In this document: one piece after another, positions 21,441 through 34,206 of the stretch
Numbering within the stretch: the stretch's first letter is position 1
How the letters are laid out: each line of letters begins with the position of its first letter
NCBI GenBank assembly: GCA_014904845.1
Contig: MU119209.1
Span: forward strand, 201,380 to 265,379
Length of the DNA: 64,000 bases
DNA from: Acephala macrosclerotiorum
Taxonomy: Eukaryota; Ascomycota; Leotiomycetes; Helotiales; Mollisiaceae
Direction: 5' to 3'
Position numbers and translations under genes: made by a program
Notes under the pieces: generated by a model
Seen by the model: the letters and a program-made list of their open reading frames with translations, nothing else
Databases searched by the model: none
Told to the model about the DNA's origin: nothing

Positions 21441-22809
21441 TTACTTATCTTCAACCTCAGGCACAACAACTCCCCACTCATGATCCTCCTTCCCATACAT
21501 GATGTTCGTCAACCAGCTCTTGATCAATGCCGCATAGTCACCACTGTTGCCCCTCGCCATCGGGATATCCAAATCCTCATCCTTGTAATTGATTACTGAG
21601 ACTGGGCAGACGAAGTAAGCGGTACCAGCAGCAAATGCTTCAATGATACGACCATCTTTTGAAGCCTCAACTATGTCATCCATAGTGAAGTTTCGCTCCA
21701 CAATCTCGAGTGATTCAAGACCGGTCTTGTTGTCTGTGAGACGTTCGCGTGCTAGTTGGAGGATACTTCGGCGTGTGACACCATCGAGAATGATCTTTCC
21801 ATCAAGGGGCGCGGTAATCAATTGTACCTTACCTTCCTTAGTTCGCCAGACGACGAAGAAGTTGCTTGCTCCTGCCTCCGTGACAGTGCCGTTGAGGAGC
21901 CACAAGACTTGATCGTAACCTCGTGCGCGAGCCTCACCGTTGGCCATCAAACTTGGACCGTAGTTTGCTCCAACCTTGGCATAGCCGAACCCCCCTGGCC
22001 AGGCCCTGACTCCGTTCGAGGAGGCAAGGAGCTTCATTCCTTTGGGAGAATCGAGAGGCGGCATGAATGTAGAGATGACAAAGAGGGTGGCTTCCTTTGG
22101 AGTGGCAACACCGAGAGCTGGCGCTGAGCCGATCATCGTGGGGCGGAGGTACAAGAATGATCCTGGTCTTGGGAGCCATTTTGGTCCGTCAACAGCGATC
22201 ATCGCCTTGATGAGTTTCTCAAGTTCCACAGGGTCGAATGCTGGGAGTGAGATTCGGGTCGAGGATATGAGCATTCGCTTGCAATTGGCATCTGGTCTGA
22301 AGAGTCTCAATTTGCGATCAAAACCTCTGTACATCTTCAATCCCTCAAAGCACTCGGTAGCGTAGTGAAGACAAGATGCTGTGGGCGCCAATGAGAGGTT
22401 GCCATAAGGTCGGAGTTCTGGATCGGCCCAGCCGGTGGTGGAATTCCAGTGAGCAGTGATCATATGATCGGTGCATTGAGACGAAGTGAGGATGATTGGG
22501 TCACCAGGCTGAGGAACTGACATTGGCGTAGTGGTCTTGGTGAATCTCAGCTTGGAGGCATCCAATGGGCGGAGGGTCGCCATTCCAGTGTAGACTCCAC
22601 TGTGAGATTGTCAGTGTGGTGTTGACGAAGATGAGTGATTGATCAAATATATGAACCTGCCTCATTGAGAGGTACGATATTTAGAAGAACAGTACTTACT
22701 TGTTGACTAATTCAGGAGCAGTCTCTGCGATCTTTCTGGCAACAGCAGCAGCGGTCAACTCGGTGGAAGATTGAACAACTTCTGGTGGGGTAATTGCGGA
22801 GGGAGCCAT
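21441..22809 (-). CDS. Branched-chain-amino-acid aminotransferase
   Basis: Exons 22809-22700 and 22599-21441 with a 100-nt intron (GTAAGT...CACAG); 422 residues. The fold-type IV PLP enzyme signature is complete. GGFGYAKVGANYGPSLMA carries the Lys that binds PLP, EAGASNFFVVW is the cofactor-loop signature, and LDGVTRRSILQLARE and EAFAAGTAYFVCPV complete the active site. It interconverts Leu, Ile and Val with their 2-oxo acids. Residues 1-45 (MAPSAITPPEVVQSSTELT) are not Arg-rich and do not look like a mitochondrial presequence, so a cytosolic form is likely. Many ascomycetes have several BAT paralogues, so I give no specific symbol. Confidence 0.93.
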
Positions 22810-24197
22810 TGTGTGTGATTCTAGAAGTAAGAAATGAAGGATTCTTTATTGTGGAAGAAACTCAACCAATACGACAATGAATGATGAATGCAGAACAAAG
22901 AAAGGAAGGGAGGCCTGAGGAAACTTTGTAGTTCTTGAGTTAAAAGGATCTTACTAGTCCAGACGACTTTTCGGAGACAGTAGCGGGAGCTAGTAGCTGG
23001 TTATCAGTAGACCAGGGCCGTTGATTCTCTGATTGCTGGGCAAGCAATCAATCCACTGCAAGGAATTTTGCAGATACTTCTAGTCTCCACTGCTATCCGA
23101 GATACATTGCAATGCGGCCCGCCCAGATATCCATCTCAATGCCGACGTATCCAAGATGGAGGGGTAACCCTCGAAGTCACCAGGGCTGAGTCACTTCATC
23201 CAAACGTGATGCTCAACCGTTTCCATGGCTTCGTCAACATGATATGAGAGGTCGACACCGTTTGTTGAAGCGCCGATATCGCCAATGGAGAAGACATCAT
23301 TACGTGGACTCGATCTTGGAATGGCTCCTTTGAGCAGGTCCGGTGCATAACGCCTTTGTTGTGACATGAAAAAGGGGGGATCGAGGTTGAGGCGGAATAT
23401 ACCCCGCCACCAGAATCGGGATGCGTCGCCGCAGGAAAGCGATGAAAGCCGATGGGGGCACGTGCCTTCTCTACGACATCTTGGCCTCTAGCCCCGAATT
23501 TTTGCCAATGACAGTGGTTTCAATCAATTGAGCAATTACGTTGAATTTCTCGGGGAAGCATAATCGAGCTTTCCGTTCGTTGAATGAGACGTCATCTGGC
23601 ATGAGGCAAGGTCTTCTTCGGGGAACAAAACTCACCAACTCCGCAACAGACAACAGCAGGCAAATTTCAGAAGGAAAAGTCCGTGAATGGCTTTCTCAGA
23701 CGAGAATACAATTGTCATTGACCCTCAGCCTATGGAGACTGCAAGTGATAGCTTCGGCGCCTGTATTTCTGCCTTGATACTGGCCCTAGCTCCGTCATCA
23801 CTCTTCCTCATGTTGCAATTTGATCCCATTCTATCTTCTCGAACGTTTTGTGTGTATTTATGTGCATGGGAATTCGAGAGGAATTAGAATCTTGTGTGGT
23901 TGCTGTTGCGGTCAGGTCAGGCCTAAAGCCGTTTCTTTCGAACAGTTGCACTTTTTTGTTTCGCTGCAATTTCAATTGTGCAAAGGAAAAGACCTTAGAA
24001 GTACACCTCGATCTGGGAACTTGCTGTCAGAATCCCGATGCTACGTCCGATGAAAGCTGTCATTTCCTTGTGACACTTGCATGGAAGTTTCCTGGATCAG
24101 CGAGTCTTTGACAGAATCGTCTTAAATTTGCATTTGTGATCTTGCCGTCGAAAATAGGAGGATCACCACCGACCCTAGAAACAAGATCTCCTCATTC
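22810..24197. other. 1.4-kb gap upstream of the aminotransferase
   Basis: Should contain the aminotransferase promoter. A 66-codon plus-strand ATG frame at 23687-23887 has a hydrophobic middle (ALILALAPSSLFLMLQF) but no family; I leave it unannotated. No Leu3-type CCGG(N)4CCGG site was noticed. Confidence 0.4.
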
Positions 24198-25094
24198 TCA
24201 CTTTTGCAAGATGATGAGTGCCATCTTCAATGCTTGCATCTCCGCTTCAATATAAGCTTGACGCAAACCCAGCTCCTTGCTCTCCGCCTCAAGCTCCTGC
24301 AATCTCATTCTCAACTCGTTTGTGCCAATACTCGAAATGTTGCCATCGTGGGATTGAGCTGGGTCAAAGCTGAGTGGACTGATGTTCGAACTCGAAATTT
24401 TGCTCTCAATGCTGCTGAGCTCCTGTCCGAGGCCGGGACTTCTTGGGGCCCGTTTCTCTCCCGCCTTGTGACGGTTGTTAACATGCGAGTCCAAGTTTCG
24501 TTTTCTAGAAAATCCAGTTATGTTCCGTGGGCAGGTTGTCAGTGGACAACGAAACTTGACCATGCCGTGCTTCTCTCTCTCATGACGTTGGAGATCGGCC
24601 TTGTTTCCAAAGCTGAGGCCATTGCAAATAAGCTCCATGCATTCATATGGCTTGTTATGCTTGTCAAGGTGCTTCCTGGTGAGTTTAGCATGTAGCATCG
24701 ATATGTTGAATTGTACGACCTCACTTCAATTCACATGGCCTGGCAAAGCGCAAGTCTTCGCATCCTTGCCATGGGCAAGTCATCGATTCAGAACCAGGTT
24801 TTTCGACTGCTTTGCTGACGTTCAAAGTGCCATACTCGCTTACATCGAATCTAGCATGCTTGTCAGACCCAAATATCGGATCCACAAATCATATCTGAAA
24901 GGGAGGAATTGACCGAACGCAAATGCTCACATTGGTGCGACCAATTCCTTGCATAGCGGGATGGCAGTTTGCGGATTGCCAGGATCTTGACACGCAGATG
25001 TGTCTTGTAAATCTTCAGTGCACGATACTCTTGAGTTCAGGTACCTACTATCGTCTTCGTTTTTCGACAGAACGTTCTCTGGATCTCCCACCAT
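24198..25094 (-). CDS. C2H2 zinc-finger protein with C-terminal coiled coil
   Basis: Three exons: 25094-24931, 24850-24725 and 24675-24198; introns of 80 and 49 nt; 255 residues. The start is the first ATG in frame; an open frame extends 5' without ATG. Finger 1, CPWQGCEDLRFARPCELKKH, is completed across the second intron. Further Cys2His2-like units follow (CNGLSFGNKADLQRHEREKH, and CPRNITGFSRKRNLDSHVNNRH with a longer Cys spacing). Finger 1 has the CxxxxC...LKKHxxxH spacing typical of fungal C2H2 regulators. The C terminus is Glu/Leu-rich (LRMRLQELEAESKELGLRQA) and probably forms a coiled coil for dimerisation. Likely a nuclear DNA-binding regulator; target unknown. Confidence 0.72.
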
Positions 25095-26756
25095 GGTCAG
25101 ATCTAAACATACAAGATCAGACTTGAGGTTCACGTCGTTTATCTCAAACGGAACCAATCTCAATGTTGATAACGAATAGTTCGCGACTTACTAAAGGGAG
25201 GTATATAAGCCGTCCAAAACGGGTCTCTAATATTCCAGTCAGCTTCGCACATGCTGGTGCTTCATTCTTTGTTTAATCCCGTCTCGTTATCCGAGCATGG
25301 CAATCCAGGGTCGTAGCATGGATCCTACATGATATCAGTAGTCGCTCAGCCCTTTCAAAGATGTCAACTCACTTCAAGAACACCATTCGATCGCCCTGAA
25401 GTTCGGTAGAGCGAGAAGAGGGATTAGTCTGATAACCCATATCGATGGTTGGATGGAAGCGGAGTTGTAGTTGGCATCGGTGTATCGTTCAAGCCTGGGA
25501 CAAGCTCGAGTCTGATCCAAATGATGCTCGATGGCAAATACAACAGCTCCGATGGCATTTTGTTGATGAGTGACAAATCACTTCAGGTGTGTTAGAAGAA
25601 GCATGAACCACGCAGAGCAAAGTTCTATGCAGCGCTTTGACTGCTGTGCCTGGCACAGCTGGGCAGTGCCTTACAATCCATGAAGGAATATATCCTTAAA
25701 GCATCGAAAAGAAATTAGTATCGCTTACAGTAAATCATGATCCCCAATTTGACAGTCCAAGGAATCCGAAGTGCATTGGCCGGATTCGGTTTTGCTGTCC
25801 AGGTCGATCCGGGCAGTCTTAGGTGTTTTGTGCAAGCACGATACCCCACTATAGGTGTGTTAGATTTTCGAACAATACCGTCCGAGTCTCGCAGAGAGAT
25901 ACCATGGGGTAGTCATTAGAAGACCGCCCCCAGCTGACCCAAAGCGCGGAAGGAACCTGGTGTCTCTTACAGAAGGTTATGGCCCTGAATTGGAACTCCC
26001 GATGGTCCAGGCATATATGCAGTCCAATCCGGCATCTCGTTAAAGTCGTGGAGGAAGCTCTCCTGCGCCGCCATGTTGGAAGCTTCAACGGGGAGCGGCA
26101 GCTGTTCATGCATTACTTTGGATATTCTCGACCGAACAAGCGGACCGGGCCGGGGATAGGGGTTAATAACAAAATTCAATGAAAGCAAATCCTACGTTGG
26201 CAGTTTGTAGATACCAGCTGAGAGGGTGTTGTGGTTGGTGAAGCCGAAATTTTACCGAGAGCGAAAAAAGGAGGTGGTTAATTAGAAGATAGTGGTGAAG
26301 ATAATGAAGTTGAGAATCAGAGGAACGAAGACGATGTGCTCTGAATATATGCTGCAAAGCTGTTTTCGCCTTCGGTTCCCGTGCTGCCCAATTTCTGCCC
26401 AGAAGTGTTTCTGGGCTGAAAGCTGGCAAGCGAGCCGGTCACAACAAACCCCTACGGGATGGCCATGAGACTGGGCAGATTCGGACAACTTTGTGCCAAC
26501 TTGGCTTTTCAGCTCCCTCGTTACCTTGGCAGAATGTGGTGTTTGACTTCCAGAAAGAGGTGCGTAAAATTAGGCGAGGCTGGCGGACTTGCAGCATGTA
26601 CTGTACTGCAATCCTGAATCGTCTCTCATTACTACCAACTGTGTATCAAGAACTTTCCACTACTGAAGAGGACTCCTGTTCCTCGAACGTGTTGAACGCC
26701 GAGGCCATGCACCGCTAAATCTCAAATCCTATCTACCCAGAACAGAAATCACCAAA
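25095..26756. other. 1.66-kb gap with no confident gene
   Basis: Contains the promoter side of the zinc-finger gene and the 3' side of ECT1. A short minus-strand peptide near 26113-25970 (MHEQLPLPVEASNMAAQ...) and a 60-codon plus frame at 25737-25919 are the only frames with any protein-like look; neither shows a family. Confidence 0.4.
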
Positions 26757-28257
26757 TCAAGCCGTCAGCTTCTTCTCCTTTAGTCGCTGCTCTTCTTCCA
26801 ATATCTCTCTTCTCCTTTGGGCATCTTCACCGATGCCCTTCACGCCTTTCACTCGTTGTCGTTCTTCATACATGTCTCGACTCTTCATAATTCTTTGGAC
26901 GATGGAGCCAGCGTTTACTTCGGAGAAGTCGTGCTTGCCGATGGCTTTGTAGATTCCCATAGCTTTTGGAGCTGTGTATGGATCATAAGTCAAAGGCATA
27001 AAGCTTGTGGGTCCGTGGTAGACTGCGTCTGGGGTGCCGTATGGTATTGAAGTGAGGTAGGATTTGGTGGGAGTGAAAGGTGCTCCGAATATGACTGCGT
27101 TGATGTACTGTAATTTGGTTAGGACAAGGCTGGAAGTTTGCGTCGAAAACTTACCTTGCACTGCAGAACACATAATCCTCGCTCATATATGTTCATGATG
27201 GGGTAGTTGACTCCTTTCCAATTGTTGATAACTTCGTCATCATGGACACCAGCAACAACAAAGACTGGTCCATAGTCCCCACCTTTGCCAACTCGCTCTT
27301 CAACTGCCTCCTTGCTGTACCATCCTTCATCTTCGCCGAGCTTCTCCTCAGCCTTGATGACTTGTCTTAGGAACTCGATATGTCCAGGTGAGAACAAATC
27401 GAAACCTCCATCAACATAGACCACTCGCTGGCCCGGCTTGGGCTGCCAACCTTGGCAGAGGTTGTTGAAAACACCCTCTTCTTCTTCTGTGTCTCCCTCT
27501 CGAGCTTCGATCGATGCGGTCCAGAACCAGATACTAGCACCGGGATTCAGGCCCGTTTCATCCGTTGCATACATCTTCATCCGCTCAGTCAAGGCCGCTC
27601 CATTGGCTTTCCTCTCTGCCTCAGTTCCTGAACCTTCCTCACCATCCAATAGCCGGGTCAAAGACTTGATAAAGTGTGTCCGTGTGCATAGCAGCATTCT
27701 GCCGACTAGATCCGTGGTCGAGATACTTGGCGTACGCTTCACCACCTTGAATCTACCGGCAGCCTTCACATATCGATAGCAGTCCTCCCCACTACTGTCC
27801 GACGTGATATCGTCTCCATGAACAACATATTTGCAACCATAATGTGATATCCATGGTAAGGTGGTAACGTATGGGGCATTCGGAACAGGCTGAGTAACCC
27901 ATCGGCACGCATCGACAGCAGCGACTCTGTTCGCAGAATCAGCGAAGTGTATCTCGGAACAATGCGCGATTTGCTGTTACCGTTCTTCCAACGTCATGAC
28001 CGTCGGCCCTTTATTTTCTAGAATTGATTCGTCGGAATGGATGCCGACGTATAGTTCGGTTCCGAGTTGCCGTGCTTGTAGCATCGCTCCTGCATGGCCT
28101 ATGTACTCTTGTATCAATATCTGAAGTTTTAAGATACCGCGCGAGTCGTACCATGGTGGAAGAAGTCCCAGCAGCCATCGACCCAGATTCTGCCCTCCAG
28201 CACCTCGGGCGCCGGCTCTCCAGGCGGAAGGTCGTCTTCAAGCTTCTTGTCGGCCAT
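26757..28257 (-). CDS. ECT1: Ethanolamine-phosphate cytidylyltransferase
   Basis: Four exons: 28257-28152, 28098-27981, 27926-27155 and 27107-26757; introns of 53, 54 and 47 nt; 448 residues. Two cytidylyltransferase folds are present, as in the family. The first has WVDGCWDFFHHGHAGAM (HxGH across intron 1), SHYGCKYVVHGDD and KRTPSISTTDLVGRML (RTxGISTT-type). The second has VYVDGGFDLFSPGHIEFLR and NYPIMNIYERGLCVL. The enzyme makes CDP-ethanolamine from CTP and phosphoethanolamine, the committed step of the Kennedy pathway to phosphatidylethanolamine, in the cytosol or at the ER. The gene is head-to-head with an unknown gene at 28930. Confidence 0.95.
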
Positions 28258-28929
28258 CGCGAGATGTTGTATTGAAGTGATTGATAGGGAAGTTCTTGAA
28301 GATTCTCATGCACATCGCGGGGTTCACCGCCCCCGCCGTCTCTTTTCAGTTTAGTGCTCCCAAGAAGAACCACGGGTTGATCTTCACTCTAATTCGCAGC
28401 GATTTCCACACCAGTATCGGGTGGCTTCAGGGGACGCTTCAGGGCACTCTGCGTGTCAGATTCTTTGGTTGGGCTTGGTGAAAGACCCCTGAAAATTGTT
28501 TCGAGCATCGAAACAGAAGAGAATACCCTAGTCGTGGGATTTCACAAGCACAGTACTATGATTGATCAGATCTCGAAGTATATAGCAAGCTGAAAGTCGT
28601 AGTTTCGCAGCCTCCCCCTTTCCTTGATGCATTCTATGTTCCATACTGTAATAAGGCTGTGGATTGCCACTCGGCGACCTGGCGCCTACTGCGTTCCTCC
28701 CTTCGCTGTTGGACGGCGCTTCTCCCGACTGAAGTGAGGAGTTGTTTTCTTTTGCTTCTCGGCTTGAGTTTCGCCCGTGGGGTTCCTTCTTGACCAAAAT
28801 CTGCATCATTTGAAGGTCCAAAAGGAAAGAACGATCGATTGAGAGAGGCATCGCTGCGTGCGGAATGCTGGAGGACTTTGGCGATTTCTTACCCCTGCTG
28901 GGCCGCACTGGCAGATAAACTAGCCCGAG
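28258..28929. promoter_or_regulatory. Divergent promoter region, ECT1 and gene at 28930
   Basis: A 672-bp gap between two opposite start codons. Frames inside are short. No defined site identified. Confidence 0.4.
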
Positions 28930-30348
28930 ATGCACCGCTCAACTGGATCCAACGCAAATGGGGGCCTGTTCAAAGGGGGCAGCATATTTGGAGGAAGCAA
29001 GACGCCCACCAGGCCGAGCACAAGCAGCGGATCTCCTACAACACACAGCGAGTCTGTCTTCAGTTCTACAACCTCCAGATCATCCACATTTTCTCGAAAA
29101 ACATCCTTCACTTCGACCCGGAAGTCACCAAAGTCCGTACATCGAAGCCGCAATAGCTCGGCCGCACCATCAAATCTCTCCCCCGAACGACGTGCACATT
29201 CTACTGCGACCCAGTATACGGACAACCATCCATTACCCGGGGCAGCGTCAAGAGGGCAAGATCTCGAGCAGCCGAAATCTGCAGATAGTTTCAAACAAGT
29301 CGTAGCCAGCGCCGAAGCTGCGCACACGCCCGGATCTGGAGATTCCTTCACATCGACAACACCATATGCAAATATGCTCGTCAGACCCTCGACGGGCTAT
29401 CAATCTATCGCGAGCACGAACAATGGAGCGCCCTCGTTCGCGCCAATTCAACCCCCGAGTCCGACGTTAGAAACCATCACATTTCAACACATACAGGAAA
29501 CATCATCGAAGCGAATATCAACGTTAGATTATTTGAGAAAAGCGTAAGTGCGGGGTGGCTTGTCAGCACCAGCTTTAATCACGTCAATTGCTAATGATCC
29601 TTGCAGGCATGAAGGGCGAGTGTATTGGTTCAATACGTTATTATTCAACAAACCCGATTTACAACGAATGCCATATTTCGACTCCAGGAAACTCGCTCGA
29701 CGCGCGACGAATTACCTTCTACTGGGACTTTCATTACCGTCAATATTGGACCTAAATTCTTCTACTCCCATGGAGTTTCTAAAGACGTTAAATGCTCTGC
29801 TCGCCGAGTTCGAGTCTTTCCAACAAATACACCCTCCAGATGGCTCATCCTCCCTATCACGAGCACGATTTCCGCAAATGTTCAAGCGCGCCACCGGAAC
29901 AGGCAATAAGGGACGAAGGCAGAGCTCAGCTGCAGAGATAGGCCTACCAATGGGCAGTGACTATGGAGATTCGAAGTCAATGAATGGCAGCATATCCTCT
30001 TCTGGCGCGGGCACAGTCACATCCTTTGCGATCAGCGAGACTGATCTTCTTCCTGGAGAGGAATATACACATCTCTTAACCCCATCGTTGCCCTTCGATC
30101 CGGACTTCTACGAAACTTTCGCCACGCTGTGCGACGTTCTAATCGATTGCTATACGAAGCTTATAAGTCTGGTAGCTTCACCTAGGGAATGCAGTCCAGC
30201 AGTTGCAGAAATGTTCACGAAAGCAGATCAGAGAGTGAGGAAGATTATTGTACAAGGAGTGGTGAAAGAGTTTGAAGAGAGCAGTAGAGTAGGTGTGAAG
30301 ACAGAAGTTGCTGGTGTAGGCAAAGTCGTTCTTGGCGGCTTGATGTGA
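28930..30348 (+). CDS. Conserved-looking fungal protein of unknown function
   Basis: Exons 28930-29543 and 29607-30348 with a 63-nt intron (GTAAGT...TTGCAG); 451 residues. The first 190 residues are Ser/Thr/Pro-rich and disordered (SSTTSRSSTFSRKTSFTST), with many possible phosphosites. From about residue 195 a folded, helical region starts (RISTLDYLRKAHEGRVYWFN across the junction), interrupted by a Gly/Ser insert. It ends with a helical domain containing DFYETFATLCDVLIDCYTKL and KADQRVRKIIVQGVVKEFEE. The split of disordered head and helical body looks like a trafficking or signalling adaptor, but I cannot name the family. Confidence 0.8.
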
Positions 30349-31996
30349 GTTGTATGTGTGCGTTGTGGCACTTTTGCATGATACCATGATGGGCGTTTTG
30401 AAATGGGGTGCATATGAATTATGGCATGAAATGACTTGATGTGAAAACCTGGTTTGGCTAGAGAGCTTCATTATTATGCTCAGAGCTGTCAGCCTCGTAG
30501 CTAGCTATATTTAAATGTAATATAGTCGGTAATTAAATTTTTTAGCTTCAACCAGCTCAAGACAGAAGGGAATACGAAGTCCTCCTCTGAGGACCATGGG
30601 ACAAATCAAAGCAGCCAATTCCAGTATCCGTCAAAACTGGTCAGAATCATCGAAAAGTGAGGCATCAGGTATGGGCAGATTGATTGAGGCCTGAACTTCG
30701 CATAGAACTACTGTAGAGCCATCGCAGATCTCGTTGCAGTCTTACAGTAGTATTGCATGACCTAGGCTGATTTCATTGAAAATTCTCTCCATGCAAAGGA
30801 CTTTGTTGGAACGATAATATGCTTCATTTTCTGGGACATCACATAACGGATTGTCTCGTATAATATGAATATTAACATGTTGGATGAGGAATCCTCTGCT
30901 GCTTTATCTAACCGGCCTATTGATAACTAGCTCTCATTCGTTGACACTCTGATCAGAGGTTTGACAGAGGTCTGTAATGTAGCTCTGGTCAGAGCCCCGC
31001 GAGATCCACAGAGCCTTGAGAAGATTGAAATGCCGTTCGAGCCCTTGTACATCACCAGGTCTGTGCCCTTTTATATCTTCTCATATTTATGATGATTGGA
31101 TATTGGATATCACCATCAATTTGCATAACTTTCATACCTGATTCAGGGAAACGTATTTATTTTGAGAAGGTGCTTATTTGCTACAGTACAAGATTTGTTT
31201 TTATGACAAATGACAAAACTAGCCATCGATCTAGGGCTGGACTGAGGGTACACGGGTTGAAGGTTCAAGTAGAGTTACTCTGATCTGGTGCACACCTGTC
31301 GAGAGCTGCTCTTGATCAAGAATGGAAAGCTCTGGTAAAGCAATGCAAAAGCTCTGAAAACCGCGCCATCCTTGGCGAGGGTGATCTGAGGCCTGCGGAG
31401 CTCACAGAAGTTATTAGAGCGGTGACCAAACGACGGTGGGATGGAAAGTCAAAAACCTCTGAGGCGCACAACTTGAAATTTCTCTGGGTGACCGAAGGGA
31501 AGGAATCTTTATTTTCAAGCTTTAACGAGTGTACCATGATTCGTGGTACTTGGGTGAGTGGTTTTCTTGAACACCGCGAGCTTCCACTAGCTCAAGACAG
31601 AAAGAAAATTCTAGGATTTACTCAGATAATTTCTCAGACACCATAACGCATTTGTGGTCATCATCGGTGGCACCGCTTTTTACACGGGCACACTTCAGTG
31701 CTTGACTCTATTTGGTAATCATCATCGAAAGCGCATGAACGTGAGGGCTAGAGTCCAGCTCCTTTGACAGAGCTTCTGAGACAGCAAATCTAGGACTTGA
31801 ACAGGACCTGCTCAGAAAGCAGGCCTAGAATGTGGTGTTCGCATCCTCTACTTTTGTCTCCGCTTTCCATAAGCTATGGACTGGTCGAAAAATTGTTGTG
31901 AACTTCTCGCATCAAGAATAAGCCCCATCGAGTTACCCCTTCCACAATTTGCAAAGTAGAAGAGAGCAATCGCATAACTATTATTCTCGACGAAAA
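30349..31996. other. 1.65-kb gap, possibly with a gene remnant
   Basis: Mostly featureless. From about 31303 to 31646 one plus frame stays open for about 114 codons and reads like protein (ALVKQCKSSENRAILGEG, ELTEVIRAVTKRRWDGKS), but it has no ATG near its start. It could be a last exon or a remnant. A phrase AGCTCAAGACAGAA occurs near 30552 and 31590. Confidence 0.3.
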
Positions 31997-32533
31997 ATGC
32001 CTCCGGCGACCAGAACATCCTCCCCGACCCAAGAACAGTCCAACACACCTCCCACAATCCCATCTCACCCAGTCCCAAAGAACGTCGCAGAGGAGCTCGG
32101 ACTCATATCTTCATCCATGTGGTCTCCTCAGCTAAGAACAATGTTTCCGAGATCGACGGGAAGGCAGTACAAACGGCGAGAGGGTGGAGGGAACGAAGAG
32201 GAATTGGTGCTGGAGAAGCCGCAGTGTGCTTCTATGGCGGCGTGTTTCCACAATCCTTTCAAAAGAAAGGGTGTCCGGGGACTTTCTCCCAAAGCAAGAA
32301 GGTATGAGAGACCCGAAGATCTCTCTGTTTGTGTGCTTCGAATGCGATTCTTTGAGCGAGAAGTTGAAGAAGAAAAGAGGTTGTTGCGAAAACAGAAAAT
32401 ACGATTTTGTAGTGCAGGTGGTACTAGCGCGCGGATTAACTTCTTTAGCGCGGTGAAATTGCATGGCCGCCCGATTGGCCGGATGCGGCGCGACGTGAAT
32501 TTCGACCTCGAACCTCTTGAAAGCGTTGCCTAG
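31997..32533 (+). CDS. Doubtful ORF upstream of RAE1
   Basis: A 178-codon frame from an ATG at 31997. The first part (TIPSHPVPKNVAEELGLISS) looks protein-like; the rest is Arg-rich without motifs (FEREVEEEKRLLRKQKIRF). It ends 139 bp before the RAE1 start, in the place where RAE1's promoter and 5' UTR should be. It may be a small real gene with an unplaced intron after SSMWSPQLRTMF, or a chance frame. Confidence 0.3.
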   Translation: MPPATRTSSPTQEQSNTPPTIPSHPVPKNVAEELGLISSSMWSPQLRTMFPRSTGRQYKRREGGGNEEELVLEKPQCASMAACFHNPFKRKGVRGLSPKARRYERPEDLSVCVLRMRFFEREVEEEKRLLRKQKIRFCSAGGTSARINFFSAVKLHGRPIGRMRRDVNFDLEPLESVA

Positions 32534-32671
32534 AAGAAAGTAGAATAAAGAGGAAGAGGTGTGCCTTCCTCTTGCGACAACGAACTCTCCTTCTTCATCA
32601 AAATATTTGGGAATCGAGGAACAACGCCGTTCTACACGACCACCCAAACCACGCAGGAAGCACAAGTCAAG

Positions 32672-33844
32672 ATGGCGGGCCTATTTGGATCAACGAGCTC
32701 CACGAACACGGCGAATACTTTGGGCGATCTGGGAAAGGATGTTGCCTTGAAGAACCCTCCTGAGGACAGTGTTTCCGACATTAACTTCTCTCCGCAATCA
32801 CAGCATCTGGCGGTAGCTTCGTGGGACAAAAAGGTCAGGATTTACGAGATCTCGCCAACAACGGGAGAAAGTAACGGAGTAGCTGCTTTCGATCATGAAG
32901 GTCCAGTCTTGAGCTGTCACTGGTCACCAGTAAGTTGCTTGACAACCTTAAGCTTTCACAGTACTAATCTCTTTACAGGATGGTAAGAAGGTTGTTGGAG
33001 CAGGAGCAGACAAAGCTGCGCGAATGATGGACCTAACCACACAGCAAACAACCCAAGTCGCCGCACACGACCAACCAATTCGATGCGCTCGATTCTTCAC
33101 ACCAGCAGCAGGAGGAGATGCCATGTTAGTTACAGGCTCGTGGGACAAGACAATCAAGTACTGGGATACGAGATCACCAAATCCAGTCGCTACGGTTCAA
33201 TGTCAGGAGCGAGTCTACACTCTTGATGTGAAGAAGAACCTTCTGGTTGTTGGCACCGCAGATCGATATATCAATGTCATCAACCTCAACGAGCCCACGA
33301 AATTCTACAAGACGTTGCAGAGTCCTCTGAAGTGGCAGACAAGAGTTGTAAGCTGCTTTACAGACGCCACTGGTTTCGCAGTCGGCAGTATCGAAGGACG
33401 CTGTGCAATCCAATACGTCGAAGAGAAAGACGCCAGGTAAGAAATCTTTGACAATCATTCAAAGGACAATACTGACAAGAAAATAGCTCCAACTTCTCCT
33501 TCAAATGCCACCGCGACCCACCCCAGAACAACATGACAAACGTCTACTCCGTAAACGCTATCTCTTTCCACCCAGTCCACGGTACCTTCAGCACTGCTGG
33601 CTCAGACGGAACCTTCCACTTCTGGGATGGAGTCGCCAAGCACAGACTAAAGGGCTACCCTACCACCGGTGGAACCATCTCAGCTACCGCTTTCAACAAA
33701 GATGGAGATATCTTCGCTTATGCTGTCAGTTATGATTGGAGCAAGGGTTATGCAAGCAATACACCTCAGTATCCGAATAAGGTTATGATGCATGGTATTG
33801 TGGGCGACGAGTGCAAGCCTAGACCTAGTGTTAAGAAGCGGTAG
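32672..33844 (+). CDS. RAE1: mRNA export factor, WD40 protein
   Basis: Three exons: 32672-32929, 32979-33436 and 33487-33844; introns of 49 and 50 nt; 357 residues, the usual size of Rae1/Gle2. WD repeats include ISDINFSP-type and VASWDKKVRIYEI, LVTGSWDKTIKYWDTRSP, NAISFHPVHGTFSTAGSDGT and HFWDGVAKHRLKGYP. The order and the segment CQERVYTLDVKKNLLVVGTA are characteristic of the Rae1/Gle2/Bub3 group, and the C-terminal SYDWSKGYA marks Rae1. It binds the GLEBS motif of a nucleoporin at the nuclear pore and acts in poly(A) RNA export and spindle function. The start lies after a stretch rich in ACAAG and follows a doubtful ORF. Confidence 0.95.
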
Positions 33845-34206
33845 AGAGCTGGTAGAGAAGCATGAGGGGAGGATGACGGGATGGGATGGAGGAACCGAAC
33901 AGAGCGGAAAAGTCCACTGTATTCTAGTCAGGCTTTCTATTTGCACATTTGAACGGAATGGCGGAAAATGATGGATGTGAGGGCTATGCATACTGGCGTT
34001 CCGGAGGAGATATTGCAGCGACTGAATACCAAGCCACCAAATACCTTAGATAGCACGAATGAAGAAAGTACGAGGACTTTACTATCGCAAGTATGACTTT
34101 GTGATGAATGAGATATTATGCACGAAACAGATGCCTCCATATCCGAGTTTAAATTGGAATACATAACCCCCACTCCGTCAAAACGCCCGCAATGTAAATG
34201 CCATGA
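33845..34206. other. Convergent gap between RAE1 and KEX1
   Basis: About 360 bp holding both 3' UTRs. No other feature seen. Confidence 0.5.
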
